A DNA stretch of 64,000 nucleotides from Flavobacterium panacis (lineage in GTDB: Bacteria; Bacteroidota; Bacteroidia; Flavobacteriales; Flavobacteriaceae): contig NZ_JANKMS010000004.1 of the NCBI RefSeq assembly GCF_024649945.1, forward strand, positions 124,001 through 188,000, given 5' to 3'. How positions within the stretch are numbered: the first letter of the stretch is position 1; the number at the start of each line of letters is the position of its first letter. The notes under the pieces are model-generated. The model saw only the letters and a program-made list of their open reading frames with translations. It had not been told where the DNA came from and did no database searches. The translations under genes and the position numbers were made by a program. Positions 52,663-61,540 of this stretch are shown here, piece by piece.

Positions 52663-55600
52663 ATGACTAGGATATTACTATTTTTTTACTTTTTCACAAT
52701 ATACTCATTTGGACAGCAGATTAAATTCGAAAATTTTACTACAAATCAAGGATTGTCCAATAATTCGGTAGTTGATGTAGAAAGCGGAAAAGACGGAGGA
52801 TTATGGATTGCCACCTGGGATGGTTTAAATTATTTTGACGGATACAATTTTAAAATTTTCAAGAATAATTTTAATGATCCTAAAACGATTTCCAGTAATT
52901 ATATCATGAAACTTCGAAAAGATGCAGAAGGCCAAATTTGGCTTCTCACAAATGAAGGTCATGTGAATAAATATCTTGGAAATGATGAGTTTCATGAATT
53001 TAAATTCAAAAGTAAACCTACAGATCTTCATTTGTCACACAAAGGAAACATTGTAGTGCAGACTGGTGCAAAGTATTATGAGTTTAAAAATAAATCGTTT
53101 GTCGAAATACCTAGCAACAGCATCAGAAAAAATGATTTTAAAAGTCTTAAAAATATCCTTTACCGAAAATATCCTAATATCATCATTAATGACATTCTAA
53201 AAGATAAAGCAGGAAATATCTGGTTTGCTACACGAGAAAATGGCTTGTATATTATTACAAATGAATCGGATGAAAATAATATACAGCATTTTACATCCGA
53301 TTTATATGCTCCTTATTCTTTTAAAAACAATGAAATAGAAACCCTTCACGAAGACGATTTTGGAAACATTTGGTTAGGACAAAAAGACGGTGGATTAAGT
53401 ATGGCATACAGTGGTTCTGAAAAAATAAATTCGGTTATGCCACATCCTGTCAAAGAGCCAAATCTTCCAAATGAGACTATTAGAGCTGTGACAAAAGACA
53501 GTAGAGGGAAAATCTGGTTGGGTTATTATACAAGAGGACTTTACAACTATAATGAAAATAGTCATTTTTTTGAAAAGTTTAAAATTGATAAAGCCGCTTC
53601 AAATCCAGATTGGGAAAGAATTCGAACTTTATTTACAGCAAGCGATGGGACGGTCTGGGCAGGAACGTATAAAGGAATTCTACGAATTTCAGATCACAAT
53701 GTAACAAGTTATGAAAGTAGTGCTGTAGAGGGAACGCCAATTAACAGATGTTATTCTATTTATGAAGATCAAAGCAAACAACTTTGGATGGGATGCTGGG
53801 AAGGTCTTGCAAAATTTAATCTGATATCCGGAAAATTTGAGAAGTTTAAAGGGCAAGAATTACTGAATAAAAGCCATATACGATGTGTTAAGAAAAACAA
53901 TCAGAATCTAATATTATCTACAGAAAATAATGGTGTAATTGTTTTTAATCTGACAAATGGAACGCTAAAAAAAATAACGACAAAACAAGGTATTTTAGGA
54001 AACAGTATTTATTCGGTTTTTGTTGATAATGAATCGGATAATTACTGGATCGCTTCTTTGGGCGGAGTAACGATCTACAATAAAAAAAAGGGCGTCGTAA
54101 AAAATATTACCGAATCTGACGGATTGCCAAGTCATATGGTTTACGGACTTATAGATAATGGCGATAAGGTTTGGGTAAGCACTACAAAAGGAATTGCTTC
54201 TATTGATAAGAAAAATTATGCTGTTACTCCCTATAATCCTGATTTTGGATGGCAGGCAACCGAATTCTCTGAAGGAGCTTACTATCAGGATTCTAAAGGG
54301 GTTTTGTTTTTTGGAGGTGTGGGTGGACTTAATTATTTTAATCCAAATAATATACAACCGAATAATTCAATAGCAAAAATAAAACTAAAAGTAGATGGAA
54401 GCGAAAATTATGCAACAGCTATTGAAAAAGGGTTTACAGATAATGAAATAAAAATCGAAGTTATCCCAATTTTGTTTCCTACTGGAAAAACGGATATTTA
54501 TTACAAACTGGAAGGGAAAGATGAAGATTGGATTTTGTTGCCTTCAGATAAGAAAATAACGTTTTCTAATTTATCATCGGGAAATTACAGTTTATTGATA
54601 AAACAAGGAAAAGACGGAATTGCTGAACCGGCTTTTTTTACGCTTCATATAACAGAAGCTTTTTATGAATCTATTTTGTTCTACATCTTATTATCAGGAT
54701 TGATATTAGTGGGATGTTTAGTGGCGATGTATCTTAAAAATAAAACCACACTTGCCCAGCAAAAGTACATGGAAGAACTTATTAAAGCCCGTACCGCTGT
54801 TATTGAAAATCAGAAAAAAAATCTGGAAGAAATTAATGCAGAACTCGATCAGAAAAACAAAAAAATTGTTGAACAAAAAGAAAAACTTTTGATTCTGCAC
54901 AGCAATTCAAAAAATGGAAATTTTGAAATTGAAAAGTTTAAGTCTTTTATGCTGGCCGAGTTTCAGGAACCGATAGCCAAAATAATTAAGACTTCGGGTA
55001 CTTTGAAGAAAGATACAGAAACACAACGTATTTTGATGTCAGAGTCGGGTAAATTGGTCAATCTTATTTCTGAATGGAATTATCTGGAACATGTTAAAGA
55101 TTTAGGACCTGTCAAAGAAACAGCTGTAAATTTATTTCCAGTTTTAAAAAATAAAGTAGAAAAACTAAAAAAAGATTCACAATTAAACGAAGTAAATTTT
55201 AGTTGTGAAATAGACAATAAAGATTGTTTTGCTATTGTAGATGTATTGCGCTTAAAACTTTCGATTTTGTACTTCTTTAATGATTTGAGTAAATATTCAG
55301 ATAAAGACAGTACGCTCCGAATAATGATTACTCATGAAAATGGTTTTATAGAAGTAAAAGCAGTTTCAGACAGTATTATATTAAAAAATAACTGGGATAA
55401 CATTTTACATTACAGTCCTTATTTTAGAGCGCTTGAAGTTTTATTGCAGGATTTGAAAGGCGAAATTATTTCTTCGTCTGAAGAACAATTTCAAGCAAAA
55501 TTGCGCATTCCAGTAGAAATTGTAGATTCGAATGCCAATTTTAAGGAAACAATTTCCTGGAAGAACTTTAATTATCAGGATCAGTTGTCTGCAGACAAAA

Positions 55601-56358
55601 AATGCCTTTTGGTTTTTGGAGATCCGTATAATAATATTGCTGCCAATCAGATTTTGGAAAGTGATAAATACAATTTGATTTTCGAAAGTTCAATATCGAA
55701 CTTAAATGCGATCATTAAACAGATTGATATTTCGGCTTTGGTTTTTTATCAGGCAGAATTTTCTAGAGAGCTTATTAACTTTTTAAAACTAAATAAAGAA
55801 AATAACGCTGCCAAAATTCCTCTGATTTATGTTTCTGAAAATATTAATTACGAAGAAGACGAGCAATTATTAGAATTAGGCATTGATACCCATATTAAAT
55901 TACCGGCTAGTGTATCCTTTATCAGTAAAAAGATAAATAGGTTGATTAATCAAAATATGGAGCCTCTTAAAGAGTACAAAATTCAACAAAAGATATTTGA
56001 GATTCTGACAGAAGATAACCAACACATTACACCAAATGAAAAGCTTTTAAAAGAAGCTTTAGAAATCATAAAAGAAGAATTGCAAAACCCTTCATTTAAT
56101 GTCGAAATGTTGGTAGAGCAATTAGGGATTTCGAGAGTTAAATGTTATCGTTTGTTTAAAGAGACATTGAATCAATCTCCTTCAGATATTTTAATGTCAC
56201 TTCGGTTACAGAAAGCAGAAGTATTATTAAAAACCAAAAAATTAAACATCTCTGAAATAAGTTTTGAGTGTGGTTACAATGATCCAAAATACTTTGGACG
56301 TTCTTTTAAAAAGTATTTTGGTAAAAGTCCGAAGGAATATAAAGAATATTCTCTGTAG
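52663..56358 (+). CDS. Hybrid two-component-like regulator with degenerate kinase and receiver, AraC output
   Basis: The 1231-residue protein has a signal peptide, a reg_prop propeller (about 30-560; blades such as GGLWIATWDGLNYF), a Y_Y_Y domain (about 580-665), one membrane helix (about 670-690), a coiled coil, a histidine-kinase-like region, a receiver-like region and an AraC-type helix-turn-helix pair (about 1130-1231; SRVKCYRLFKETLNQSPSDI). The kinase region reads SFMLAEFQEPIAK where His is expected (Ala765), and DxGxG and GLGL motifs are missing. The receiver has VFYQAEF where Asp should be, though a Lys (HIKLPAS) remains. So phosphorelay cannot work in the usual manner. It sits just upstream of susC and most likely controls this locus through direct conformational signalling. 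Confidence 0.85.
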   Translation: MTRILLFFYFFTIYSFGQQIKFENFTTNQGLSNNSVVDVESGKDGGLWIATWDGLNYFDGYNFKIFKNNFNDPKTISSNYIMKLRKDAEGQIWLLTNEGHVNKYLGNDEFHEFKFKSKPTDLHLSHKGNIVVQTGAKYYEFKNKSFVEIPSNSIRKNDFKSLKNILYRKYPNIIINDILKDKAGNIWFATRENGLYIITNESDENNIQHFTSDLYAPYSFKNNEIETLHEDDFGNIWLGQKDGGLSMAYSGSEKINSVMPHPVKEPNLPNETIRAVTKDSRGKIWLGYYTRGLYNYNENSHFFEKFKIDKAASNPDWERIRTLFTASDGTVWAGTYKGILRISDHNVTSYESSAVEGTPINRCYSIYEDQSKQLWMGCWEGLAKFNLISGKFEKFKGQELLNKSHIRCVKKNNQNLILSTENNGVIVFNLTNGTLKKITTKQGILGNSIYSVFVDNESDNYWIASLGGVTIYNKKKGVVKNITESDGLPSHMVYGLIDNGDKVWVSTTKGIASIDKKNYAVTPYNPDFGWQATEFSEGAYYQDSKGVLFFGGVGGLNYFNPNNIQPNNSIAKIKLKVDGSENYATAIEKGFTDNEIKIEVIPILFPTGKTDIYYKLEGKDEDWILLPSDKKITFSNLSSGNYSLLIKQGKDGIAEPAFFTLHITEAFYESILFYILLSGLILVGCLVAMYLKNKTTLAQQKYMEELIKARTAVIENQKKNLEEINAELDQKNKKIVEQKEKLLILHSNSKNGNFEIEKFKSFMLAEFQEPIAKIIKTSGTLKKDTETQRILMSESGKLVNLISEWNYLEHVKDLGPVKETAVNLFPVLKNKVEKLKKDSQLNEVNFSCEIDNKDCFAIVDVLRLKLSILYFFNDLSKYSDKDSTLRIMITHENGFIEVKAVSDSIILKNNWDNILHYSPYFRALEVLLQDLKGEIISSSEEQFQAKLRIPVEIVDSNANFKETISWKNFNYQDQLSADKKCLLVFGDPYNNIAANQILESDKYNLIFESSISNLNAIIKQIDISALVFYQAEFSRELINFLKLNKENNAAKIPLIYVSENINYEEDEQLLELGIDTHIKLPASVSFISKKINRLINQNMEPLKEYKIQQKIFEILTEDNQHITPNEKLLKEALEIIKEELQNPSFNVEMLVEQLGISRVKCYRLFKETLNQSPSDILMSLRLQKAEVLLKTKKLNISEISFECGYNDPKYFGRSFKKYFGKSPKEYKEYSL

Positions 56359-56479
56359 TATTTTTGTTAGCCCTGTATTTGCAGAAAGTTAGCCTAATGT
56401 TAATGAACAAAATTCACCCTTTTTCGGTGTTAATTCTATCCTAAATTGAATTAAAAGTCCTCTTTTCAAAAACAAAAAT

Positions 56480-56493
56480 CCTCCCTTTGGAGG
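56480..56493 (+). promoter_or_regulatory. CCTCC/GGAGG palindrome before susC
   Basis: CCTCC and GGAGG around CTTT lie just upstream of the susC -7 box; the TTG inside (56487-56489) is 15 nt from that box. It may be part of an operator. Confidence 0.35.
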
Positions 56494-56500
56494 GATCGTT

Positions 56501-56532
56501 AAAATACTTTTGGCAAAACAAAAAAAGTATTT
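56501..56532 (+). promoter_or_regulatory. Promoter box and 11-bp inverted repeat at the susC start
   Basis: TACTTTTG (56505-56512) matches TAnnTTTG. It overlaps the left arm of AAAATACTTTT (56501-56511), whose perfect reverse complement lies at 56522-56532, 3 nt before the ATG at 56536. The symmetry covers the promoter and translation start, so a regulator site is likely. Confidence 0.55.
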
Positions 56533-56535
56533 TAA

Positions 56536-59505
56536 ATGAAAAAAATTTATGCATTTCTAATTCTTGCCTTCGGATGTATGTCATACTCCTATGCGCAGAT
56601 TAATGTATCAGGAATTGTAGTTTCTGATGTTGAAAAAGTGCCGGTTCCCGGAGTCTCTGTTTATATAAAAGGAGAACCGAAAGGAGCTGTTACAACAGAT
56701 TTTGATGGAAATTTTAAAATTAAAGCACAACAGAATCAAGGTGTTTTAGTTTTTTCTTATGTTGGATTCCAAACAAAAGAAGTTTCTTTTTCAGGTACTC
56801 AAAAATTAACTGTTTCTTTAAAGGAAGAAGTGAGTACTTTAAATGAGGTAGTAGTAGTAGGTTACGGTTCTCAAAAGAGATCTGATGTAACGGGTGCTAT
56901 TGGTTCTGTAAAAGCTGAAAATTTTAATAAAGGAGTTGTTGCAAATGCAGGACAATTGATTCAAGGTAAAGTTGCCGGAGTTAACGTTGTTGCTGCGAGT
57001 GGTGAACCTGGTGCAGCTCAAGATATTATTATTCGTGGAGCAGGGAGTTTACGTTCGGGAACTACACCACTTTATGTAGTTGACGGATTTGCATTGGACA
57101 ATTCTGGAACAGGAGTAGCTTCTAATCCAATGAACTTTATTAATCCTCAAGATATAGAAAGTATTGAAGTTCTTAAAGATGCATCTGCAGCAGCTATTTA
57201 TGGTTCGAGAGCAGCAAATGGAGTAATTGTAATTACAACTAAAAAAGGATCAAAAGGTCAGACGAAAATAAATCTTTCTATGACAACGGGACTTTCGACT
57301 TTGGCAAATAAAGTTGATGTTTTTGGAGCTGATGAATTTAGAAGACAAGTTGCAGCTGTAAATGGAACTTTAATTGATGGAGGAGCAAATACAGACTGGC
57401 AAGATGAATTGACTAGAACTGGAGTTTCTCAAAATCTTAATTTGTCTATGAGCGGTGGGACAGATAAATCTACTTATGCCGCATCATTAGGTGTAGATAA
57501 CCAGCAAGGTGTTTTACAAAATAGTGATTTAAAACGTTACACAGGACGTTTGAACTTAAATCAGAAAGCACTTAATGACAAATTTAATATTGCTTTTAAC
57601 ATGACAGCAAGTAAGGTTGACAATGCAAGACCAGATGCTAGAACTGTAGTTGGAAATATGTTGACTATGAATCCTACGGATGCAGTTTATGTTAACGGAC
57701 AACCAAATCTTAATTTAAGCAATGATATTTTAAATCCGATGATCAGTCAGAGCTTATATTCTGATAAAGCAATCAACAATCGTATTTTAGCAAATATTTC
57801 TCCATCTTATGAATTTTTAAAAGGATTAACTTATAAATTCAATCTTGGTGTTGATTATTCTATGGCAGAAAGAGATATTCAAGTTTTACCATATGCATCT
57901 GCTACGAATACAACTTTGGGTACTTTAAACAATATTACTAGTAATAATAATAATATTTTATACGAAAATACTTTGACGTATAATTTTAATAAAGGAGCCC
58001 ACAGTTTTACTGTTCTTGCTGGTCAATCTTATCAGAAAATTCAAGTAAATCAAAAGAATTACAGTTTTAGAGGTTTCCCTAATAATGGTGTTGAACCAAA
58101 AAATCAGATTGGAGCGGCAAGTGAGCTTGTGAGTAAATATTCAACTGCGGTAGAAAATGAATTACAGTCATTCTTTGGAAGATTAAACTACGCATATGAT
58201 AATAAATATCTTCTTACTGCTACTATGCGTGCTGACGGTTCTTCTAAATTTGGTGAAAATAACAGATACGGGTATTTTCCTTCTGTTGCCTTAGGATGGA
58301 ATATTACAAAAGAAGATTTCTTAAAGGATTCTGAAACTTTAAACAATCTTAAATTAAGAGCGAGCTGGGGACAAACTGGTTCTCAAGAAATTCCTTCTAA
58401 AATTACTAAAGCTAGTTATACAGAAAGTAATTCAGGAAACAATACCTATCCTCTTGATCCATCTGCTGTAGATTTAGGAAGTTACCCATATGGAACAATC
58501 TTTACACGTTTAGCTAGTCCAGATATTCAGTGGGAGGTTTCAACACAAACAAATGTTGGTCTTGATTTTAGTTTGTTTAATAATAGATTATCAGGTACTG
58601 TAGATTATTTTAACAAAGTTTCAAGTAAATTATTACTTCAAATTGCACCTACAGATCCTATTCAACCTGTTCCAATGTACTACACTAATATTCCTAACAT
58701 GGAAATTAAAAACAATGGTGTTGAGGTCGCTTTAGATTATAGCAGTGATAAAAGCCGTGATTTCTCTTATAGCATTGGAGGGAACATCTCTTTTACAAAA
58801 AACAGAGTAGAAAATTCAGCTTATAAAATATTAACTACAGGAGGTGCACAAGGTGGTGGACAATCTGGAGCAACTATTAATGGTATTATTAACAATCAGC
58901 CAATCGGTTCATTTTATATGCTTGACTTTGTAGGAATTGGACCAGATGGTTTAAATCAGTTTGCAGATACAAATGGAGATGGGCAAATTTTGGATGATGA
59001 CCGTATCGTTGCTGGAAGCGCTTTACCTGATTATATCTACGCTTTCTACCTGAATTTAAAATATAAAAACTTTGATTTTGGAGCTAATTTCAATGGTGTA
59101 GGTGGTAACAAAATTTACAACCACGTAGCAATGACTTCATTCAATAGAGGAAATTTAGCAAATTCTTTTAACACTACAGATAGAGCTACTCAATATTTAA
59201 ACGAAGCGTCTACAAACTCTAATACAGTTTCTACTAGATATTTAGAAAAAGGAGACTACCTAAGATTAAATAATGCTACACTAGGATATAATTTAAGTCC
59301 TAGATTAATTGGATTAGGAGATGTAATGGATAACATTCGTCTTTCTGTAACAGGACAAAACTTATTCGTAATTACTAAATACAGCGGTTATGATCCTGAA
59401 TTAAATATGGGAACTTCTATTGGAGAAATTCAGTCTTTTGGTATTGACTATTTCAGTTATCCAAGAGCAAGAACCATTGTATTTGGTCTAAACGTGGCAT
59501 TTTAA
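56536..59505 (+). CDS. SusC/RagA-family TonB-linked outer-membrane transporter
   Basis: The 989-residue protein begins with a signal peptide (ending YAQ), a CarboxypepD_reg-like domain (about 25-100: VSGIVVSDVEKVPVPGVSVY), the TonB-contact strand EVVVVGYGSQKR, a plug (about 115-235: SLRSGTTPLYVVDGF, then AAIYGSRAANGVIVITTKKG) and a barrel of about 750 residues ending TIVFGLNVAF. With its SusD partner (17 nt downstream) it imports oligosaccharides across the outer membrane. The length is typical. Together with GH92 and the phosphoesterase it suggests a mannose-containing ligand. Confidence 0.95.
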   Translation: MKKIYAFLILAFGCMSYSYAQINVSGIVVSDVEKVPVPGVSVYIKGEPKGAVTTDFDGNFKIKAQQNQGVLVFSYVGFQTKEVSFSGTQKLTVSLKEEVSTLNEVVVVGYGSQKRSDVTGAIGSVKAENFNKGVVANAGQLIQGKVAGVNVVAASGEPGAAQDIIIRGAGSLRSGTTPLYVVDGFALDNSGTGVASNPMNFINPQDIESIEVLKDASAAAIYGSRAANGVIVITTKKGSKGQTKINLSMTTGLSTLANKVDVFGADEFRRQVAAVNGTLIDGGANTDWQDELTRTGVSQNLNLSMSGGTDKSTYAASLGVDNQQGVLQNSDLKRYTGRLNLNQKALNDKFNIAFNMTASKVDNARPDARTVVGNMLTMNPTDAVYVNGQPNLNLSNDILNPMISQSLYSDKAINNRILANISPSYEFLKGLTYKFNLGVDYSMAERDIQVLPYASATNTTLGTLNNITSNNNNILYENTLTYNFNKGAHSFTVLAGQSYQKIQVNQKNYSFRGFPNNGVEPKNQIGAASELVSKYSTAVENELQSFFGRLNYAYDNKYLLTATMRADGSSKFGENNRYGYFPSVALGWNITKEDFLKDSETLNNLKLRASWGQTGSQEIPSKITKASYTESNSGNNTYPLDPSAVDLGSYPYGTIFTRLASPDIQWEVSTQTNVGLDFSLFNNRLSGTVDYFNKVSSKLLLQIAPTDPIQPVPMYYTNIPNMEIKNNGVEVALDYSSDKSRDFSYSIGGNISFTKNRVENSAYKILTTGGAQGGGQSGATINGIINNQPIGSFYMLDFVGIGPDGLNQFADTNGDGQILDDDRIVAGSALPDYIYAFYLNLKYKNFDFGANFNGVGGNKIYNHVAMTSFNRGNLANSFNTTDRATQYLNEASTNSNTVSTRYLEKGDYLRLNNATLGYNLSPRLIGLGDVMDNIRLSVTGQNLFVITKYSGYDPELNMGTSIGEIQSFGIDYFSYPRARTIVFGLNVAF

Positions 59506-59521
59506 TAAAAAATAATAAAAC

Positions 59522-61264
59522 ATGAAAAATAAAATAATAGTAGGAGCACTGGCATTCAGTTTATTATTTACTTGGAGCTGTACCGACTTAGAAGAAAAAA
59601 TATTGGATGAATCCTTAAACGGAATTGGACAAGCAGAGGCAGTAAATGGAGCAATTGCTCCAGCTTATGGTCAATTAAAATCAACTTGGATACATACCAA
59701 TAATTTTGGTCTGCAATTAATTGCAAGTGACGAAGGTATCTTACCTTACAGAGGTGGTACTGACTGGTATGATGGAGGTAAATATTTAGCAGTTCATGCA
59801 CATACAACGACTCCAACAAATGATTTGGTAACAAGTACTTGGAATGAAATTACAATAAACCTTTCTAGAACATTGTCAGCAATTGAAGTTCTAACTCCTC
59901 TAGCTGCAAATGGAAATGTAGAAGCACAAGGAGCTCTTTATGAAATGAAAGCCTTAAGAGCTTATTTAAGTATAATGACCTTAGATAACTGGGGAGTTGT
60001 ATTTAAAAAAGAATCATCTACGATAAACTCTCAAATTATTCGAGGTGAAGAGGCAGTTAATTATATTGAAAGTGAACTATTGTCTGTTGCTGATGTAATC
60101 AACAAAGATAAAGGACCAGGAAGAATGACACAATCTGCAGTTTGGGGGCTTCTTTCAAGATTGTATTTGAATGCAGCCGTATATCGTGATCCTTATGGAA
60201 CTCCTACATTTTCAGCTGCTGATATGGATAAGGTAATCAAATACACAGATAATATTGTGAACTCAGGTAAATTCAGTTTATCTCCTGAATATTTTGATTT
60301 ATTTGATGATAATAACAATTCAAATAAAGAAGTAATTTTTGCATTGGATCAGCGTGGTGTTATCAAAGAAGAGCACAATCGTTGGGCTTATTGGTCAATT
60401 CCTGGATCAATGTTCCCAAGACCTGAAAAAATCGATGCTGACGGAACTGACGGACCTGCTATTACATCTGATTTTTATCAAACATGGGTTGATGCTTACG
60501 GATCTGTAGATCCTGCTAATGCTGACGCAAGATTTTATAAGAATAATGCAAAAGTACCAGATAACTTAAAAGATCTTACAGGACTTTCTCCGTTAAATGA
60601 TGAAAATCACTACTACTGTGTAAAAGCAGAAGAATTTGAAATCGACAGAGGAATTATGAGAGGCATTCCTTGGGCTGCAAGAAAAGATGCTAACGGAGCA
60701 TTTTACAAATGTGATACAGGATACAGAATTTATCCAGTTAAACAAATTAAAGGAAACGGACCTGATAAAAACGTTGGATACGTAAACCTTACTTTGAAAG
60801 TAGATTTTACAAGAGAAGGGAGTATGCACTATTCTGGTTATAGAGTTTCTAAATACCAATTCAGCCACACTTCTCCAGACGGAAATAACTTTAGTAGTGT
60901 AGATATGGTTTTACTAAGATATGCTGAAATTTTGATGATGCGTGCTGAAGCAAAACTTAGAAAAGGAGATACTGCAGGTGCATTAGCAGATATGAATACG
61001 GTAAGAACATCAAGAACGGCTCGTGCTCCAATTCCTGCTGCACTTCCAGCTATCAATTTAGATATTTTGTACAGAGAATACGGTTTTGAATTTTACTGGG
61101 AAGGTTTGAGAAGAAATACTCAAATCCGTTTCGGTCACTTTGAAGATAAATGGACTGAAAAAGCAGATACGGATGTTAATAAAAGATTGTTCCCAATTCC
61201 TCAAAAAGCAATTGATGGAGCGTCTAATACACCTGGATATTTAGTTCAGAATAAAGGATACTAG
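59522..61264 (+). CDS. SusD/RagB-family surface lipoprotein
   Basis: The 580-residue protein has a lipoprotein signal (FSLLFTWSC, Cys20) and the helical SusD fold, with TPR-like helices around ALYEMKALRAYLSIMTLDNW and RLYLNAAVYRDPYG, and the C-terminal LREYGFEFYWEGLRRN-like segment (IL YREYGFEFYWEGLRRN). It binds the carbohydrate substrate at the cell surface and acts as a lid of the SusC partner encoded 17 nt upstream. The ligand is not evident from sequence. Two hairpins follow the stop, separating it from the phosphoesterase gene. Confidence 0.95.
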   Translation: MKNKIIVGALAFSLLFTWSCTDLEEKILDESLNGIGQAEAVNGAIAPAYGQLKSTWIHTNNFGLQLIASDEGILPYRGGTDWYDGGKYLAVHAHTTTPTNDLVTSTWNEITINLSRTLSAIEVLTPLAANGNVEAQGALYEMKALRAYLSIMTLDNWGVVFKKESSTINSQIIRGEEAVNYIESELLSVADVINKDKGPGRMTQSAVWGLLSRLYLNAAVYRDPYGTPTFSAADMDKVIKYTDNIVNSGKFSLSPEYFDLFDDNNNSNKEVIFALDQRGVIKEEHNRWAYWSIPGSMFPRPEKIDADGTDGPAITSDFYQTWVDAYGSVDPANADARFYKNNAKVPDNLKDLTGLSPLNDENHYYCVKAEEFEIDRGIMRGIPWAARKDANGAFYKCDTGYRIYPVKQIKGNGPDKNVGYVNLTLKVDFTREGSMHYSGYRVSKYQFSHTSPDGNNFSSVDMVLLRYAEILMMRAEAKLRKGDTAGALADMNTVRTSRTARAPIPAALPAINLDILYREYGFEFYWEGLRRNTQIRFGHFEDKWTEKADTDVNKRLFPIPQKAIDGASNTPGYLVQNKGY

Positions 61265-61294
61265 TTTAAGTTTGTTTTTTTACGTTAAGTGTTG

Positions 61295-61339
61295 AAGACT
61301 GCTCTTTGTTTTGTTTATTTTTTATAAGTAAGCAGTCTT
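61295..61339 (+). terminator. Hairpin after susD
   Basis: AAGACTGCT (61295-61303) and AGCAGTCTT (61331-61339) pair across a 27-nt T-rich loop. Confidence 0.6.
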
Positions 61340-61355
61340 TATTGTGTTAGTTGTT

Positions 61356-61402
61356 AAAAGCAGGGGAGTTTTGAACCTTTACAAACCCCCTGCTTTTTTT
61401 TA
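61356..61402 (+). terminator. Rho-independent terminator after susCD
   Basis: AAAAGCAGGGG (61356-61366) pairs with CCCCTGCTTTT (61387-61397), followed by a run of T. It should end the susCD transcript, although read-through may feed the next genes. Confidence 0.85.
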
Positions 61403-61540
61403 ATCCATATTTTAATTTTTTTGAAAAGATTTTTTTTGAGATTAAAAGTCTAAACAAAAATCTCTTTATTATTAAGTACTCTTTTTGCCCCACTCCCAAT
61501 CTACCATTTTGTTCATTCAAAATACATTAATATAATCCAA

